A stretch of 64,000 nucleotides of DNA from Gigaspora rosea (lineage: Eukaryota > Glomeromycota > Glomeromycetes > Diversisporales > Gigasporaceae). The DNA lies in the NCBI GenBank assembly GCA_003550325.1, contig QKWP01000345.1, positions 1 to 64,000 on the forward strand, written 5' to 3'. Shown in pieces: positions 25,372 through 36,552 of the stretch. Under the pieces are notes generated by a model, which did no database searches, was not told the origin of the DNA, and worked only from the letters and a program-made list of their open reading frames with translations. Both the position numbers and the translations under genes were made by a program. The first letter of the stretch is position 1, and each line of letters opens with the position of its first letter.

Positions 25372-26089
25372 ATTAAGTCTTAAATCTTAAGTCTTAAGTA
25401 ATTCTTCAACGAGAAGAAAAAAAAAAAAAAAAAAAATTTATTTCAAATCGCTAAAAAGTGACCGGTACGTATCGAAATATATATTTTTATTGTTTTTATG
25501 AGCATTTCATCCTATATTTATTTATGCCGTTGCGTGTTATTCTCTATTTTTTTTTTTTTTTCGTCGGATTTTTTAATGGTTAGATTAATTGATAATCACT
25601 GATCTGCAAAGAAATAGCGAGAAGCTGTAACGAAGGATTTGAATGAATTTGTTCGTTGTTGCCTTATTTTGTCGTTTGACTATCATCATACATGATAAAC
25701 TGGTTTACACAGGAAGATCACGAGTCAAAAATTAATCAATTTATGGCAGGATTCTATCGGGTTGGGAGGGTTCTGGTGCGAAACTTGGTTCTTGCGGAAT
25801 GATAAATGCGCGTACATTCGTGCCGCGCTTCTTGTGTTAACCCTACAATGGCAATTTGTTAATGATTGTCAACGACCCAAATAGGCAACTAATTAAAATT
25901 GATAGTTATTGTACTTATCTATTTTCATGCGGCAATCCATGTGGGATCAGCCTATCTGCTTGCCCGATTGGGATCAATGGCTGTGCTTCTGGTCGTTCCT
26001 GACTGATCGGCAAAGGCAAGAAAGCGAAGAATTTGATGATCATTTCTAAATATATAGTTTAGCACTGCCACATTACTTTTCTTCATCCA

Positions 26090-26400
26090 CATTCTGTAAT
26101 AAGGTTTGTAACATGATTTTTACAATAATCGGTAAACAGAATTTTACAACCTAATTCAACCCACTACAATGTGCTACTGGGATTTTTTGCGAAAGAAATA
26201 ACAAAATTCCAATGCAAACCATCTCAACCTTAACCACTGTATTTTACATTAGTAAACGAGTTCTATAACATAATTTTTAACAATAACTCACGAAAGACTT
26301 TAACTGCATATTGTGTTTCACTGGAATAGTAAATAAGTAAGTTTTGCAATAGAATTTTTATAGTAATTCATGATTATTCCAATACAAACTAACTGCAGAA
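26090..26400. repeat. Dispersed AT-rich repeat (TGGAATAG...GTTTTGYAATAGA type)
   Basis: Words such as CTCAACCTTAACCAC, TGTTTCACTGGAATAG and AATAGAATTTTTA recur here and at about 29390-29560, 30100-30450, 32540-32640 and 52120-52255. Within each block they recur about every 100-130 bp. The block ends abruptly at the Sel1 fragment. Confidence 0.6.
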
Positions 26401-26825
26401 ATGGGGAACGCAGATGGAACAAATAGTGTTGGATATTGTTATGAAAAAGGAATTGGAGTTGAAAAGGATGAAAATAAGTCATTCGCTTATTATCAAAAAT
26501 CTGCAGAGATGGGGAACTCAACATTATATGTTCCGCTTTTGTCACCCATCTTTGCAGATTTTTGATAATAAACGAATGCCTTATTTTCATCCCTTTCAAC
26601 TCCAATTCCTCTTTGGTAACAATCTCCAACATTATTTGTTACAGTTGAAAATTTTTATCGAAGAGGAATTGGAGTTGAAAAAGATGAACACAAGGCATTC
26701 ATTTATTATCAAAAATCTGCAGAAATGGGGAACGCTAATGGAATGTCTTCAGTTGCAGAATGTTATCGAAATGGAATTGGAATAACAAGAGATCTAGATA
26801 AAGTCAAATACTGGTATCAAAGGTA
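26401..26825 (+). pseudogene. Sel1-repeat array with one inverted unit
   Basis: On the plus strand 26404-26520 encodes a Sel1-like repeat (GYCYEKGIGVEKDENKSFAY, then YYQKSAEMGN). After 26541 the reading breaks: 26541-26640 encodes another Sel1 unit on the opposite strand (GIGVERDENKAFVYYQKSA when read reversed). From 26641 the plus strand resumes with two more repeats ending at KVKYWYQR. The last codons sit before GTAAAT, a plausible splice donor. Sel1 repeats are helical scaffolds, often attached to kinases in Rhizophagus, and a kinase remnant follows 450 bp downstream. With a unit flipped, the array cannot be translated through, so I call it a pseudogene. Whether it was once one gene with 27261-29237 is uncertain. 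Confidence 0.75.
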
Positions 26826-27714
26826 AATATAGAATTTAAATTTGAGCTAGTGAATTGAGACATATCACAATTCAATCATAAGATCAAGTGTAAACAAAAG
26901 AATAATAATTTAACGTCATGTTTAAGTTAGAATAATATTAGAGCGATATCCTATAATTGTTTAGAAAAGTGAATTCATAAGAGTATCTCCTACTAGACAT
27001 GAAAAAGATAGTTACACCTGATATTGATATACGATTGATTGACTTGATATCTCCAGATCAATAACTATAAAATACATAAAATACTCATTTATTATATATC
27101 GGTATATAATATTATATATACTTATTTATTAACTACTTTAAATGGTCGATAGAGAAAAAGATTTAACAATAGGTATTATATTATTGTTAATTTTTATAAA
27201 ATATATAAGTTAGATATTAAATTATTTATTATTTATTACTAAATTTTACAAATAAATTAGAGGCACAAACGAGTGGATATAATTCAGAAATTTATGACGA
27301 CTTGAAAAAAATATTATTAGTAAAAATAAATATCAGATATCTTGGATTTCTTATAATGAATTTAAAAATATTATTGAGATAGGTAAAGGTGGATTTGCAA
27401 CTGTATATTACGCTGAATGGTATGATAAAATTCGAAATATATTGGAATCTGTTGCGCTTAAATTACTTCATAAATCAAATAATTATTGCGAAGAATTTAT
27501 CATTAAGGTAATTTTTATGAAATATTGCTGTTAATCACATGATTCTTTGTTATTTATGCTAACTCATTTTTTTCTTAACAATATTGTGATATCGGTCTTA
27601 AAGATTCAACATTTTAAAATTTTTGTATATCAAGGGATGACGTTTCTAAAGATTATATTCTTTTCATGAAATATGCATTATTAGGTTGTTTGCGCAAAAA
27701 TCTACATGCAATAG

Positions 27715-28465
27715 TGTAACGGTTGAATTGGGAGAGCGGTAAAACAAAATAGACAATAGTGCCAATTAAAGCTCCAACCGATTACGGGATGAGAGGATAA
27801 ATATATGAAGGCGGTACGTAAAAGTATCGATAATCCGGGTTATTGATCGAAGGGAATCGAGGTAAGAGGATTTGGACGAAGTTCAATTCGGGTCGGAATC
27901 ACGTGAATAATCTTAAAAGCTTAATCAAACTCGTTACGCAGAATTCGAGTTATAATAAGCCAATACGAAGTTACAAGTCAATTCAGTCCGTCGAATTGAG
28001 TCTCGCAAGGTTTATTAAGGTTAAAGTCGAATTCAAAATATAAGGGTTTTACTTTTATTATTATTGCATTTTAAATTGAACGTCAAAAACTTATTGTTTA
28101 ACTTTATTGAAATTCGAAGGTCTTATATACATTTTAATTTCTACAGCGTCTACGCTACAATTTTAGCGTTCACGCTAAAGGTTCAACGTTTGCGCGAATA
28201 TTTCGGCGTTAACGTTATAGATTCAGCATTACCGCGAAAGATTTCTCGTCTGCGCTATAGATTCAGCGTCAGCGCGAAAATCTTAGCGTCAGCGCGAAAT
28301 TAACTGCACTGCGCTTTCGCCGCCATATGAAATTCCCTTATTTGTATAACTAATTACTAGCGCGTGATAACATATGATAAAATAATAAACTAAAATAAAA
28401 ATAAAAATAAAATAATGATATATAAAAAAAATAAAAAATTCGAAGCCACTATTTTTAATCCATTA
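27715..28465. mobile_element. 751-bp insertion splitting the kinase
   Basis: Flanked by the direct repeat CAATAG (27709-27714 and 28466-28471). Its ends (TGTAACGGTTGAATT and, inverted, TGTAATGGATTAAAA) also agree at 10 of 15 positions. It could therefore be a TIR element with an ATAG duplication instead. It contains a GAGAGCGG and a GTTCAATTC motif like Pol III boxes, but about 145 bp apart, so SINE origin is doubtful. It includes the minisatellite at 28140-28310 and an A/T-rich tail. The two small ORFs in it are not credible genes. Confidence 0.75.
28140..28310. repeat. About 21-bp GCGTnnRCGC minisatellite
   Basis: Some seven or eight degenerate units of the form TTCAGCGTCAGCGCGAAA, each a small palindrome. 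Much more CpG-rich than all surrounding DNA. Lies inside the 27715-28465 insertion. Confidence 0.75.
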
Positions 28466-29389
28466 CAATAGCAAAAATGAATTGGAATGATAAATTAAAT
28501 CTGCTACAATGTATTGCATCAGATCTTCAGATAATTCATTCTTATGATCTTATTCATCGGGATTTACATAGCGGAAATATACTACTAAATAATTTAAAAA
28601 GTGTATACATCGCAGATTTAGGACTTTCGATAACTGCCAATATTGAATTAAAATCAAAATCTGATGGAGTTTGTGGAATTTTACCCTATATCGCTCCTGA
28701 AGTTTTGAACAAACAACCACATAATAAAGCATCTGATATTTATTCTTTTGGTATAATTATGTGGGAAATTTTATATGATAAACCTGTACCTTTTGAGCAA
28801 GATTCCATGTTACAATCTAAAATACAATTTCAGATCCAAGTATGTGGTGGTTTACAACCACCTATTCACGAAAATACTGCAATGTGCTATATAGACTTGA
28901 AGAAATGTAGGCACACAGATCCGGAAAAACGACCAACTGCAAAAGAAGTTTACGAATTTTTTGTTGAATGGCAAAATAACGAAACCATTTTATCAGAATT
29001 ATTGGAATCAGATAAAAAATTACAAAATATAAAAAATGAAGATATGCAAATGAATATTGATTCGCTGTATAAAAGTGGTTTTATTTCATTTAACAATAAT
29101 TATACAAATCAAGGTAATTTGAAATTTTTTATATAAAATTATATGATCATTCATTTTATATTAAACCATTGTATAATAACTTTTTCACAGATAGTAAATT
29201 ATATGAATTAGAAATACCGAATATTAACAATGAATAAGAGCAACCCATCCAGTTTTCGAACAGAAATAAGCAAACATTATGCTTTACAAATAAAATTATA
29301 CCTAAATACAGTAGAATTTTCAGAGAAAATTACAGAGAACCATGTCTAAACGACCTTTCTACTAGAATAACAAAATAGGAGGCTTTACG

Positions 29390-30455
29390 GTAATAACTCA
29401 ACCTTGACTGGATACTATGTGTACTGGAATAGCAAGTAGGTTTTGTAATAGAACTTTTTACAGTAATACCAATGCAAGCTAATTCAACTTTAATTATATA
29501 CTATGATCTCCGGGATAGTGAGCAAGATCCATGCTAATTTTTACATTACTTCATGATAGAGATCATGATAATTTGGTGTACTGTCACCATCAAATTTCTG
29601 TAGAGGTTTTTTTGATTTTTAACAGCCGTTCTATCTTATTTTAGTGTGTCGGGGTGTGTCAAATATAGCCTGGATTTGCATGAGGAGAGAGCATCTTCCT
29701 GCTTTGCAAACACAAAGTAGAAATCTTGATAATTTACGATATATAAAATTGCCATAAAAATAGTAAGTCTTTGTAAAGCAGAGTCTTTTTCGATTTTTAA
29801 TATTTGTCCTACCTAATTTTAGTGCATTGAGAATGCATCAAATGTAGCCCAGATTTGCATGAAGGAGAACACCTTCCTGCTTTGCGAACGCAAATTTTTA
29901 ATCATGTTCTATAATTGGAATTTTTAGTTGGTATTCTAAATGCAGGGAGATACTCTCCTCATGCAAATACGGTCTACAATCGATGCACCCTTGAAGCACT
30001 AAATAAGGTAGGGCGATTGTTAAAAATTGAAAAAGACTCTGCTATTCTGTAGCGCTTAATAGAAATCTAATACAAACTTAGAGAATTTTTTTTTAGTAAT
30101 TAACAATAGAAATTATGATTCCAATACAAACTTAACTCAACCTTAACAACACATTATGTATCACTGAAAGAGCAATTTTTGCTACAGTGACTCACGGCAG
30201 AAATCATGCAACATCAATTCACTAACTCAACTTTAACCACATACTGTATATTATTGGAATGAGTATATTTTTTTACCAGAATTTTTACAATAATTCACAA
30301 TAGACATCATGATAATTTTAATGCAAACTAACTTAAATACTTACTGTATCCACCAGAATAGAAGTATGCTCAAAAAGTAACTCATGATAAAATTACAATA
30401 ATTCCAATACAAAACTAATATGATCTTAATTACATACTATATAACAGTTTTTTTA
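29390..30455. repeat. Dispersed repeat block with an inserted rearranged segment
   Basis: The outer parts (29390-29560, 30100-30455) belong to the TGGAATAG-type repeat described at 26090. Between them, 29590-30055 holds two direct copies of a unit of about 130 bp (TTTTTAAYA, GTCCTACCTAATTTTAGTG, ATTTGCATGA, CACCTTCCTGCTTTGC) and a third copy inverted at about 29945-30045. No gene. Confidence 0.55.
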
Positions 30456-30607
30456 CAATGGAAATCTTTTTTAATTGGTCAAAATATCTGATATTTAAGG
30501 TAAGCAATTAACCTAATTTTTATTCATTCTGACTTAGTATGTATATGAACCTAATGATCATTTATTAACTGAAGTTAATAATTTTTTATAAGGGACATAT
30601 TAAATCA

Positions 30608-30644
30608 TACCTGGCGGCGAAGCCGCCACATGATCATGTGCTAG
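30608..30644 (+). mobile_element. Helitron-like 3' terminus (solo)
   Basis: Hairpin GGCGGC-GAA-GCCGCC, the palindrome ACATGATCATGT, then CTAG at 30641-30644, followed by T. It is nearly identical to the terminus at 60004-60040 on the other strand, including the preceding AAATCATAC. No helicase lies upstream on this strand within the window, so this is a truncated or non-autonomous copy whose 5' end I cannot place. Confidence 0.65.
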
Positions 30645-31144
30645 TTAATAATAATAAAACGATATTAGAAGCAGTATCGATTAACAATAAAATAATTTAT
30701 AATAGTGAAGATCATATAAATAAGTGTAATTAAAAAATAAATAAGATTTGTACGTCTCTTATTTGATAATAAATACGTCTTCTTGTTTTATCAAAATAAG
30801 ATTTCCGAATTTTAATTCTGAAACCCCTTATTATTATAATGTTCCGCATCATTTCTGAATTTATGTCAATTTTGACATGTGTTATATAATGTTCCGCATC
30901 ACTGAATTTATTTTGATCCTCAATTGGCATGTGTTATTCGTGAATTGTGAAATGTCATTTGTCATTTTAGAACTGCTATCCATTTATCAATTAATAAAAA
31001 AAAGCGAAAATAATAATAATAATAAAAAAGTAAAAAAAATTAAAAAAAAATAAATAAATAAATAAATAAATAAACGCGAATAAAAATGAATCACTAAATA
31101 TTAAATGTTAACTTTTCATACATTAAAAGAATACATTCGAATAT

Positions 31145-31355
31145 TTATATATATTTTAACAATGAAATTAATAATTTTTGCATTCCCGCGTAGAACGCAT
31201 CCGCATTTGTTTTTTCAGCATCAGCAGGAATCTGGTCGGGTGTCTTGTCTAACCTGAATCTAATAAGAAGATAATTACTAAATATTTTTTTCTTAAAAAA
31301 AAAAAAAATTATCTTTTCCAGGTCTTTTCATGACCGTCATGCTCAACCTGGTGGT
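31145..31355 (-). pseudogene. Two-exon coding remnant, copy 1
   Basis: Reading the minus strand, a short segment ending in KTWK is followed by an intron-like stretch with an acceptor at about 31260, then FRLDKTPDQIPADAEKTNAD and FYAGMQKLL. A homologous pair of pieces, with a better donor (GTAAAT), lies at 47800-48000. I do not recognise the protein. It is too short to be a gene alone, so I treat it as a dispersed gene fragment. Confidence 0.5.
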
Positions 31356-31929
31356 AGCACAGATTATTTCGTAAAATTTTCGACATAACAAACTTACATC
31401 CCCAAGTTATTCCTAATGAAGCAATAAAAGAATTATCTTTATAAATATCAATGAAAAAGATCATTGCAAATATAAATTCAATTATTAATAAGTAATTATT
31501 CTATGTCCTCATGATCTGTGAAAATCAAGAAAGAACACATTTCAATTCAGAATTGAAGTAAATTCAGAAATGACTCGGAACAATAATAGTATAGAATAAT
31601 CTTTTTATCACGCAGCGTTCAACTTGCGCTTTACTTAATGTATTCCGTACTGTATAAAGTATGTAATAAAAAATAAATAAGTGCTTACTGTACAAGTATG
31701 TATTCATATATATAATATACAGTAATAATAATTATTATATACTTACAAAAAACTGAAAGCCAGTATAAGTTTAAAGTGTAATTGATTTATATCGACCTAT
31801 TAAATAAATGTAATAAACAAACGAAATATTAAAATCATGTTCTTATTTAAAATACATTAAATTTATGATAAACAAGTTTTGCACCGGGTAATGCTAGTTA
31901 TATATATATTTAAAATACGTATACTAAAC

Positions 31930-32165
31930 AAAATAAATATTTACTTGAATAAATATTTATTCGAATAATTGTAATTATTCGAATAAATTTATTTATTCGA
32001 ATATTATTCTTTATTCGAATAAATATTATTATTCGAATAAATATTAATATTCGAATAATTATAGTTATTCGAATTATTCAGTAAATTTAGTCATTCGGCG
32101 AATATTCGAATAGCTTTATGCCGATCCTAATCATTCGAATATTATTCGAATAGAGAATCCGTAAG
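31930..32165. repeat. TTCGAATAAT simple repeat
   Basis: Many ATTCGAATAA words on both strands (the word is self-complementary), with diverged units towards 32160. The neighbouring tract 31050-31072 is (AAAT)n. Confidence 0.85.
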
Positions 32166-32797
32166 CTCTAATCCCATAATACTGACCAATTACAATATAT
32201 CATATTAATGACATTTTGACAAGTATGTACATAATAAGATTAGGATCCACTGATAAAAACATAATTATATATATATTTTCCACACCATTGTTCAATGCAT
32301 GCATGTGTCATTATTCTATATTGTATAAATTACTATAACCTTACCAAAATTGAAAAAATGAAACCTATTGCCCATAATAAAAAAGAATTCTTCAAAAATC
32401 AGCATAGCAAACATCAAAAAAGTTGAACAGAAACCATCTTTCTCACTTTTCATATTATACAAGAACATGATCACTCGTATAGTCTCAAATATTAAGTATC
32501 ATAACATCAAGTATTGTACAAAATTTTTTTTTTGCAGCAAATTACTACAATAGTTGGTAAGTTTTGTAACAGTAAATTGAGATAGAAATTACAACTGTTA
32601 ATTTCAATACAAACTAACTCAAAACCATACTACATTGGGTGTTCGATATACTATAAAATTAAACCTATATATGGTATTATATAAAATAATAAGACAGATT
32701 TTTAAATGATTTTCTCTGATTAACAAATCGAAATATTTCATATATAAAATTATGTCTTATTTTATTAGATACACAAGTTGTATTATTTTCTAATATG

Positions 32798-33732
32798 GGC
32801 CAGTGCAAAAATATAAATATACCAAAACTAATAGTTAATTTTGTCTATATATAAAAGTTTCTCAATTTAAATATTTATTTATAATTTTTTTATACCAAAT
32901 AAAGAGAATTCTAAACTACTTTTTTATAGAATTTTTATTATCTTTTATAGTTTATTTGTTGTTTTATAAATTTTTTTAAAAATTTAATTTTTTTTAAAAA
33001 AAAACAAGAAAAATTTCTTTTTAAAAAAAATTATTTTCACCATCAATATGCAACTCTGTAAGTTGTACTAAGCAAGTGCATTGCCATACATTTACTAAAT
33101 ATATAGTTAAAATTTTAGCTTAATTGGATCAGTAGTTATTAAAAATAAAACTAATTTACTATAATAAAGTTATACAAATTACTATATATGATAATTTTAT
33201 ATATAGTTAACAACTATTAATTCAATTAAGCAAAAATTTTAACTATATATTTAGCATATATATAACAATATACCAGTACTTGTACAATATAAACTTATAA
33301 AGTTGTATATTTAACAAAAATAATGTTTTTTGAAAGGAACTTTTTTGCTTTTTTTTTAAAAAAAAGATTAAATTTAAAAATTATTATATGATTAAATGTC
33401 TATAAAAAGATAATAAAAATTATACCAAAAGATAGCTCAAAATTTGATTTACTTAGTACAAAAAATTATAAATAGATAATTAAAATTAAAAACTTGTGTA
33501 TTTAGATAAAGTTAAATTTTTAATTTTAATATATTTATATTTTTGTATTAATCAATTGAAAAAATAAAGAATTAACAAAATTTTTTATAAAAATAAATTT
33601 TTTAATAAAATTTATATTTAATAAATATTTTCCAAAGCCTATATAATAGATAAATTATTTAAATATTTATATTAAATTTTAGAATATTTTTATTATGAAT
33701 AGATTAATATATCTATATTTTTGCACTAGACC
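32798..33732. mobile_element. TIR element family B, copy 1 (935 bp)
   Basis: Inverted ends GGCCAGTGCAAAAATATA and, reversed, GGTCTAGTGCAAAAATATAG. The interior is strongly AT-rich with its own palindromic halves (GTTAAAATTTTAGCTTAATT and its reverse). Homologous to 60399-61362 along its length. No transposase ORF. Confidence 0.8.
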
Positions 33733-34580
33733 TTATATTTAATTATATTTTTATTTGAATGACTAGAAAAGATTTTAAATAAATTAATAAGCTTGATTGG
33801 TCAAAATATAAATTTTGTTCTGTAGTTTGGTTTATAGGCACTTATTAAACTTCTTGAAATTTTATTTTGTAATTTTGTATTGCTAAAGCTGTATATTAAT
33901 TAACTCGAATATTTATAAGTTATATAAATGTTAATTTATAAAATGCAATATACTTGCTATTGTTATACAAAAAATCTCTGATAATTAAATTTTATATAAT
34001 ATGTATACTATATGGTTTGTTTGTTTATATAGTGTACCAAATAACCAATATATTATATTATCAAATAGCTAACAAATTTTTGTAACAAAGTTTTCTAGCA
34101 AATTATAGTAGTAATTAAGACAGTTAATTTTAAAAGCAACCAAATTATCTACATACTACAATTAGGAATATTATATTCATCCTGGTCTGGTCTTAGTTCA
34201 AATGACCAGATCTGAACAGTGAACTATAAACTAGACCAAAATTCCTTAACTAGTTCATGAACCAGTTCTAGTTAAATTTGATCAAGGAATGGTCTACCTA
34301 TAGCTAATAAGAATGATAATTTTGACTAACATATTGATATTTATAATGAATATTTTTTATATCTTCTTTTATTAGATCACAAATATAATTACTTAAATGT
34401 GCTTTTCTACTGTATATTGCTAAAAATAAGCTACCTCCTAATATAAGCTACCCCAGTTTTGATCCAAAAATGTAAAACATCTTTGACCCAAAAATAAGCT
34501 ACCCTTTGTCACACTAAAAAATAATTAACAAAATTTTTAGTTCTGAAAATAAGCTACTCCTACAATCGATGAACATTGCT
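33733..34580. other. AT-rich intergenic DNA
   Basis: No gene. A degenerate CTGGTCTAG/GAACCAG word cluster occurs at about 34180-34300, and AAAATAAGCTACC words at about 34430-34560 that also occur at about 1340. Confidence 0.5.
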
Positions 34581-34888
34581 ATATAGAAAGTCTAAATTTT
34601 GCTAAGTAAATCAATGTAAGTTGCATAAATAAACTTGTTCAGCAGATAAAAATACACATACTCAAAAATTGTATACAAATTGGAAAACTTTTTATTATTT
34701 GACTTTTAATTTTTACTTTCAAAGTTTTTTTTAAAAAAAAAGCTATTGAATGTAAAAATTAAAAGTTGAATAATAAAAAGTTCACCGATTTATATGAAAT
34801 TTTCAAAGTATATGTATTTTGATCTGCTAAACAAGTTTACTTAAGCAACTTTAATTGATTTGCTTAGTAAAATTTAGACTTAACTATG
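34581..34888. mobile_element. Foldback element, about 308 bp
   Basis: Left arm from AGTCTAAATTTTGCTAAG and right arm ending CTTAGTAAAATTTAGACT are reverse complements for about 140 bp each, around an AAAGTTTTTTTTAAAAA centre. No ORF. Confidence 0.75.
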
Positions 34889-34894
34889 TACCGA

Positions 34895-35785
34895 TTAGGG
34901 CTCTGATAGCTAGACTGAGGCTGGACTTAAGGCAAGCCTGAGTCCGGTTCAAATTTTGAACTGACTTGGACTCAAACTATTTTACAACTCAGTCTGGTCC
35001 AAGTCCAAATATTAAACTTTTGGCTTAGTTCGAGTCCGGGTTGAGTCTGGTCCAAAAGTTTGAGTCCGGTCCGAAAGTCCAGTGAGTGACCCAGATTATC
35101 TATGGCCCACCCAGGTAGTCAATTCGTGTGTCACCTATAAGTTACTCATGGATCAACCTACGGGTCATTCACAGGTTCCATATGAATGACCTGTATGAGT
35201 TGTTATAAACTATATTCTGACCTGGATCAGGTGTCCTGTATGGGTCATGCCGGATTAAATAGGTCAGGATATCTAAAATATATATATAAAAAAAAATAAA
35301 AAAAATAAAATCAAAATTTCATAAGACCGTTTGATGCATAATCTGCTATACACCATAGTATACATTATGTGAAATGAACAAAAAAAAAACATAAAAAAAA
35401 AACACCATTTTGCCTAAAACATCCAAATCTTAGAATGGCACATAGGGTCTTTGTTTCTACCTAACGGGGGACCCATCTGGGTTGCAACAATACAACCTGA
35501 GTAACCTGCAGGTAAATAGGTAACCCGAATAACTACCCACTTGGGTCCAATTACTATATAATATATATAGCTTAAGAAATTTATCTTTTTTTTTAGAATA
35601 ACTGCTAATTCCAGACCCGGACAGGTTTGTGAACTTTGAACTGAACCCGAATCAAACCTATTATTATGTTTGAGTCCAGTTCAGGTTCGGTACTTTAGGT
35701 TTGGGTCCGAGTTCGGGTTCGAAATTGGCAAAATTTATGGTTCAAGTCCAGGTTCATGTCTGGGTCTGGGGACCCAGACTGGACT
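34895..35785. repeat. GTCCGGTTC / GACTCAA low-complexity region
   Basis: Degenerate AAGTCC, GGTCCGA, GACCCAG and GGGTCC words. A block at about 35330-35390 is shared with about 5280-5350. It abuts the 5' break of the gypsy element, and the first ATG of the short ORF starting at 35756 lies in this filler. Confidence 0.55.
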
Positions 35786-35799
35786 GGATTCAGACTTCG

Positions 35800-36552
35800 A
35801 GCCCTACCCACCTCTAAAATACATAATTTAGAAAGCCTAGAACAAGCCCTTTGGTTTTGTGACCTTGAACACCTCTATGCTTATAAAGCAGGACAGGATG
35901 TTCTTTATAACTCTAATTGTATTTGTGGACCAGAATCAGATATTATGCCAAGTCCAACAGAAGTGCTAGATCTTAGTATGAAATGAACCAGACCCGTATT
36001 TTTCGACTTGCAAAGATTTTCTTACAGGAATTAGACCAAAGCCTGACTGAAGTTTTAGAATCTTTAATAACTAATCGCATTAATCAACCTTGAAGTCAGA
36101 AAGAAATCATTAGTACTTTGTGCTAAACATAGTATATTAGAAGAGAATGAAGAATTTCAATTACAACAGACTCTTGAAATTTTCTTTGATATTAGGCATC
36201 CTGAATTCTGTTAAGAAACTGCCCTTGCTAATTTTAGAAGAAACTTCTTAGACATCCCTATCGACCTCTGCAAGGAATGTCTTCATGTTAAACACCAGGA
36301 AGAACTTGATGAACATAATAGATACTGTACAGAATATGTACCACCACCACTACCAATATTTGAACCAGAACCAGAAACTATACCTCTAGAACCTGTACAA
36401 AATGACCAAAATATTGTCACTAAAGAAGTTTTTGAAACATTACAACAACAAGTTGTCCAACAGAACCAGACCATTGAACAACTTCAACAACAAGTTCAAA
36501 AACTTGGAAACTTTTATCAACAATTGCTTCGCCTTATTTACCAAGACATCTA
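35800..36552 (+). pseudogene. gag-like remnant
   Basis: Segments in more than one frame: LESLEQALWFCDLEHLYAYK near 35830; a helical ELDQSLTEVLESLI segment near 36030; then 36090-36552 with CKECLHVKHQEELDEHNRYC, a Pro-rich stretch and a Gln-rich probable coiled coil (36430-36520) ending at TAG 36550-36552. The gag identity is inferred from its place before pol. The CxxC...H...C pattern is only zinc-knuckle-like. Frame changes and an internal TAA show it is dead. Confidence 0.55.

Larger units (their letters stand above)
27261..29237 (+). pseudogene. Broken protein kinase gene (TKL-like, Rhizophagus family)
   Basis: The N-lobe lies in 27340-27510: SWISYNEFKN, then the P-loop GKGGFATVYYAEW and the VALK lysine. 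The C-lobe lies in 28475-29113: HRDLHSGNIL, DLG, IAPE and DIYSFGIIMWEI. A last exon, 29191-29237, is joined through a GTAATT...CAG intron. Lesions: a likely frameshift at the A7 run near 27310; the expected acceptor near 27577 reads AA instead of AG; an in-frame TAA at 27615-27617; and a 751-bp insertion at 27715-28465. Removing the insertion restores an open frame (ATA GCA AAA ATG) across the site. The catalytic residues themselves are intact, so inactivation came through gene-level damage. Translation from the ATG at 28477 would lack the whole N-lobe. Confidence 0.85.

Noticed and set aside
25208..25390. ORF with Leu-Asp repeats
   Set aside because: Pure artefact of the AGATCT microsatellite.
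27720..27890. tRNA gene or tRNA-derived SINE head
   Set aside because: A-box-like and B-box-like words are about 145 bp apart and no cloverleaf can be formed.
28064..28303. 79-codon ORF
   Set aside because: Covers the 21-bp minisatellite in the insertion.
30730..30930. 66-codon minus-strand ORF
   Set aside because: Sits over a short direct repeat (ATAATGTTCCGCATCA twice); no family recognised.
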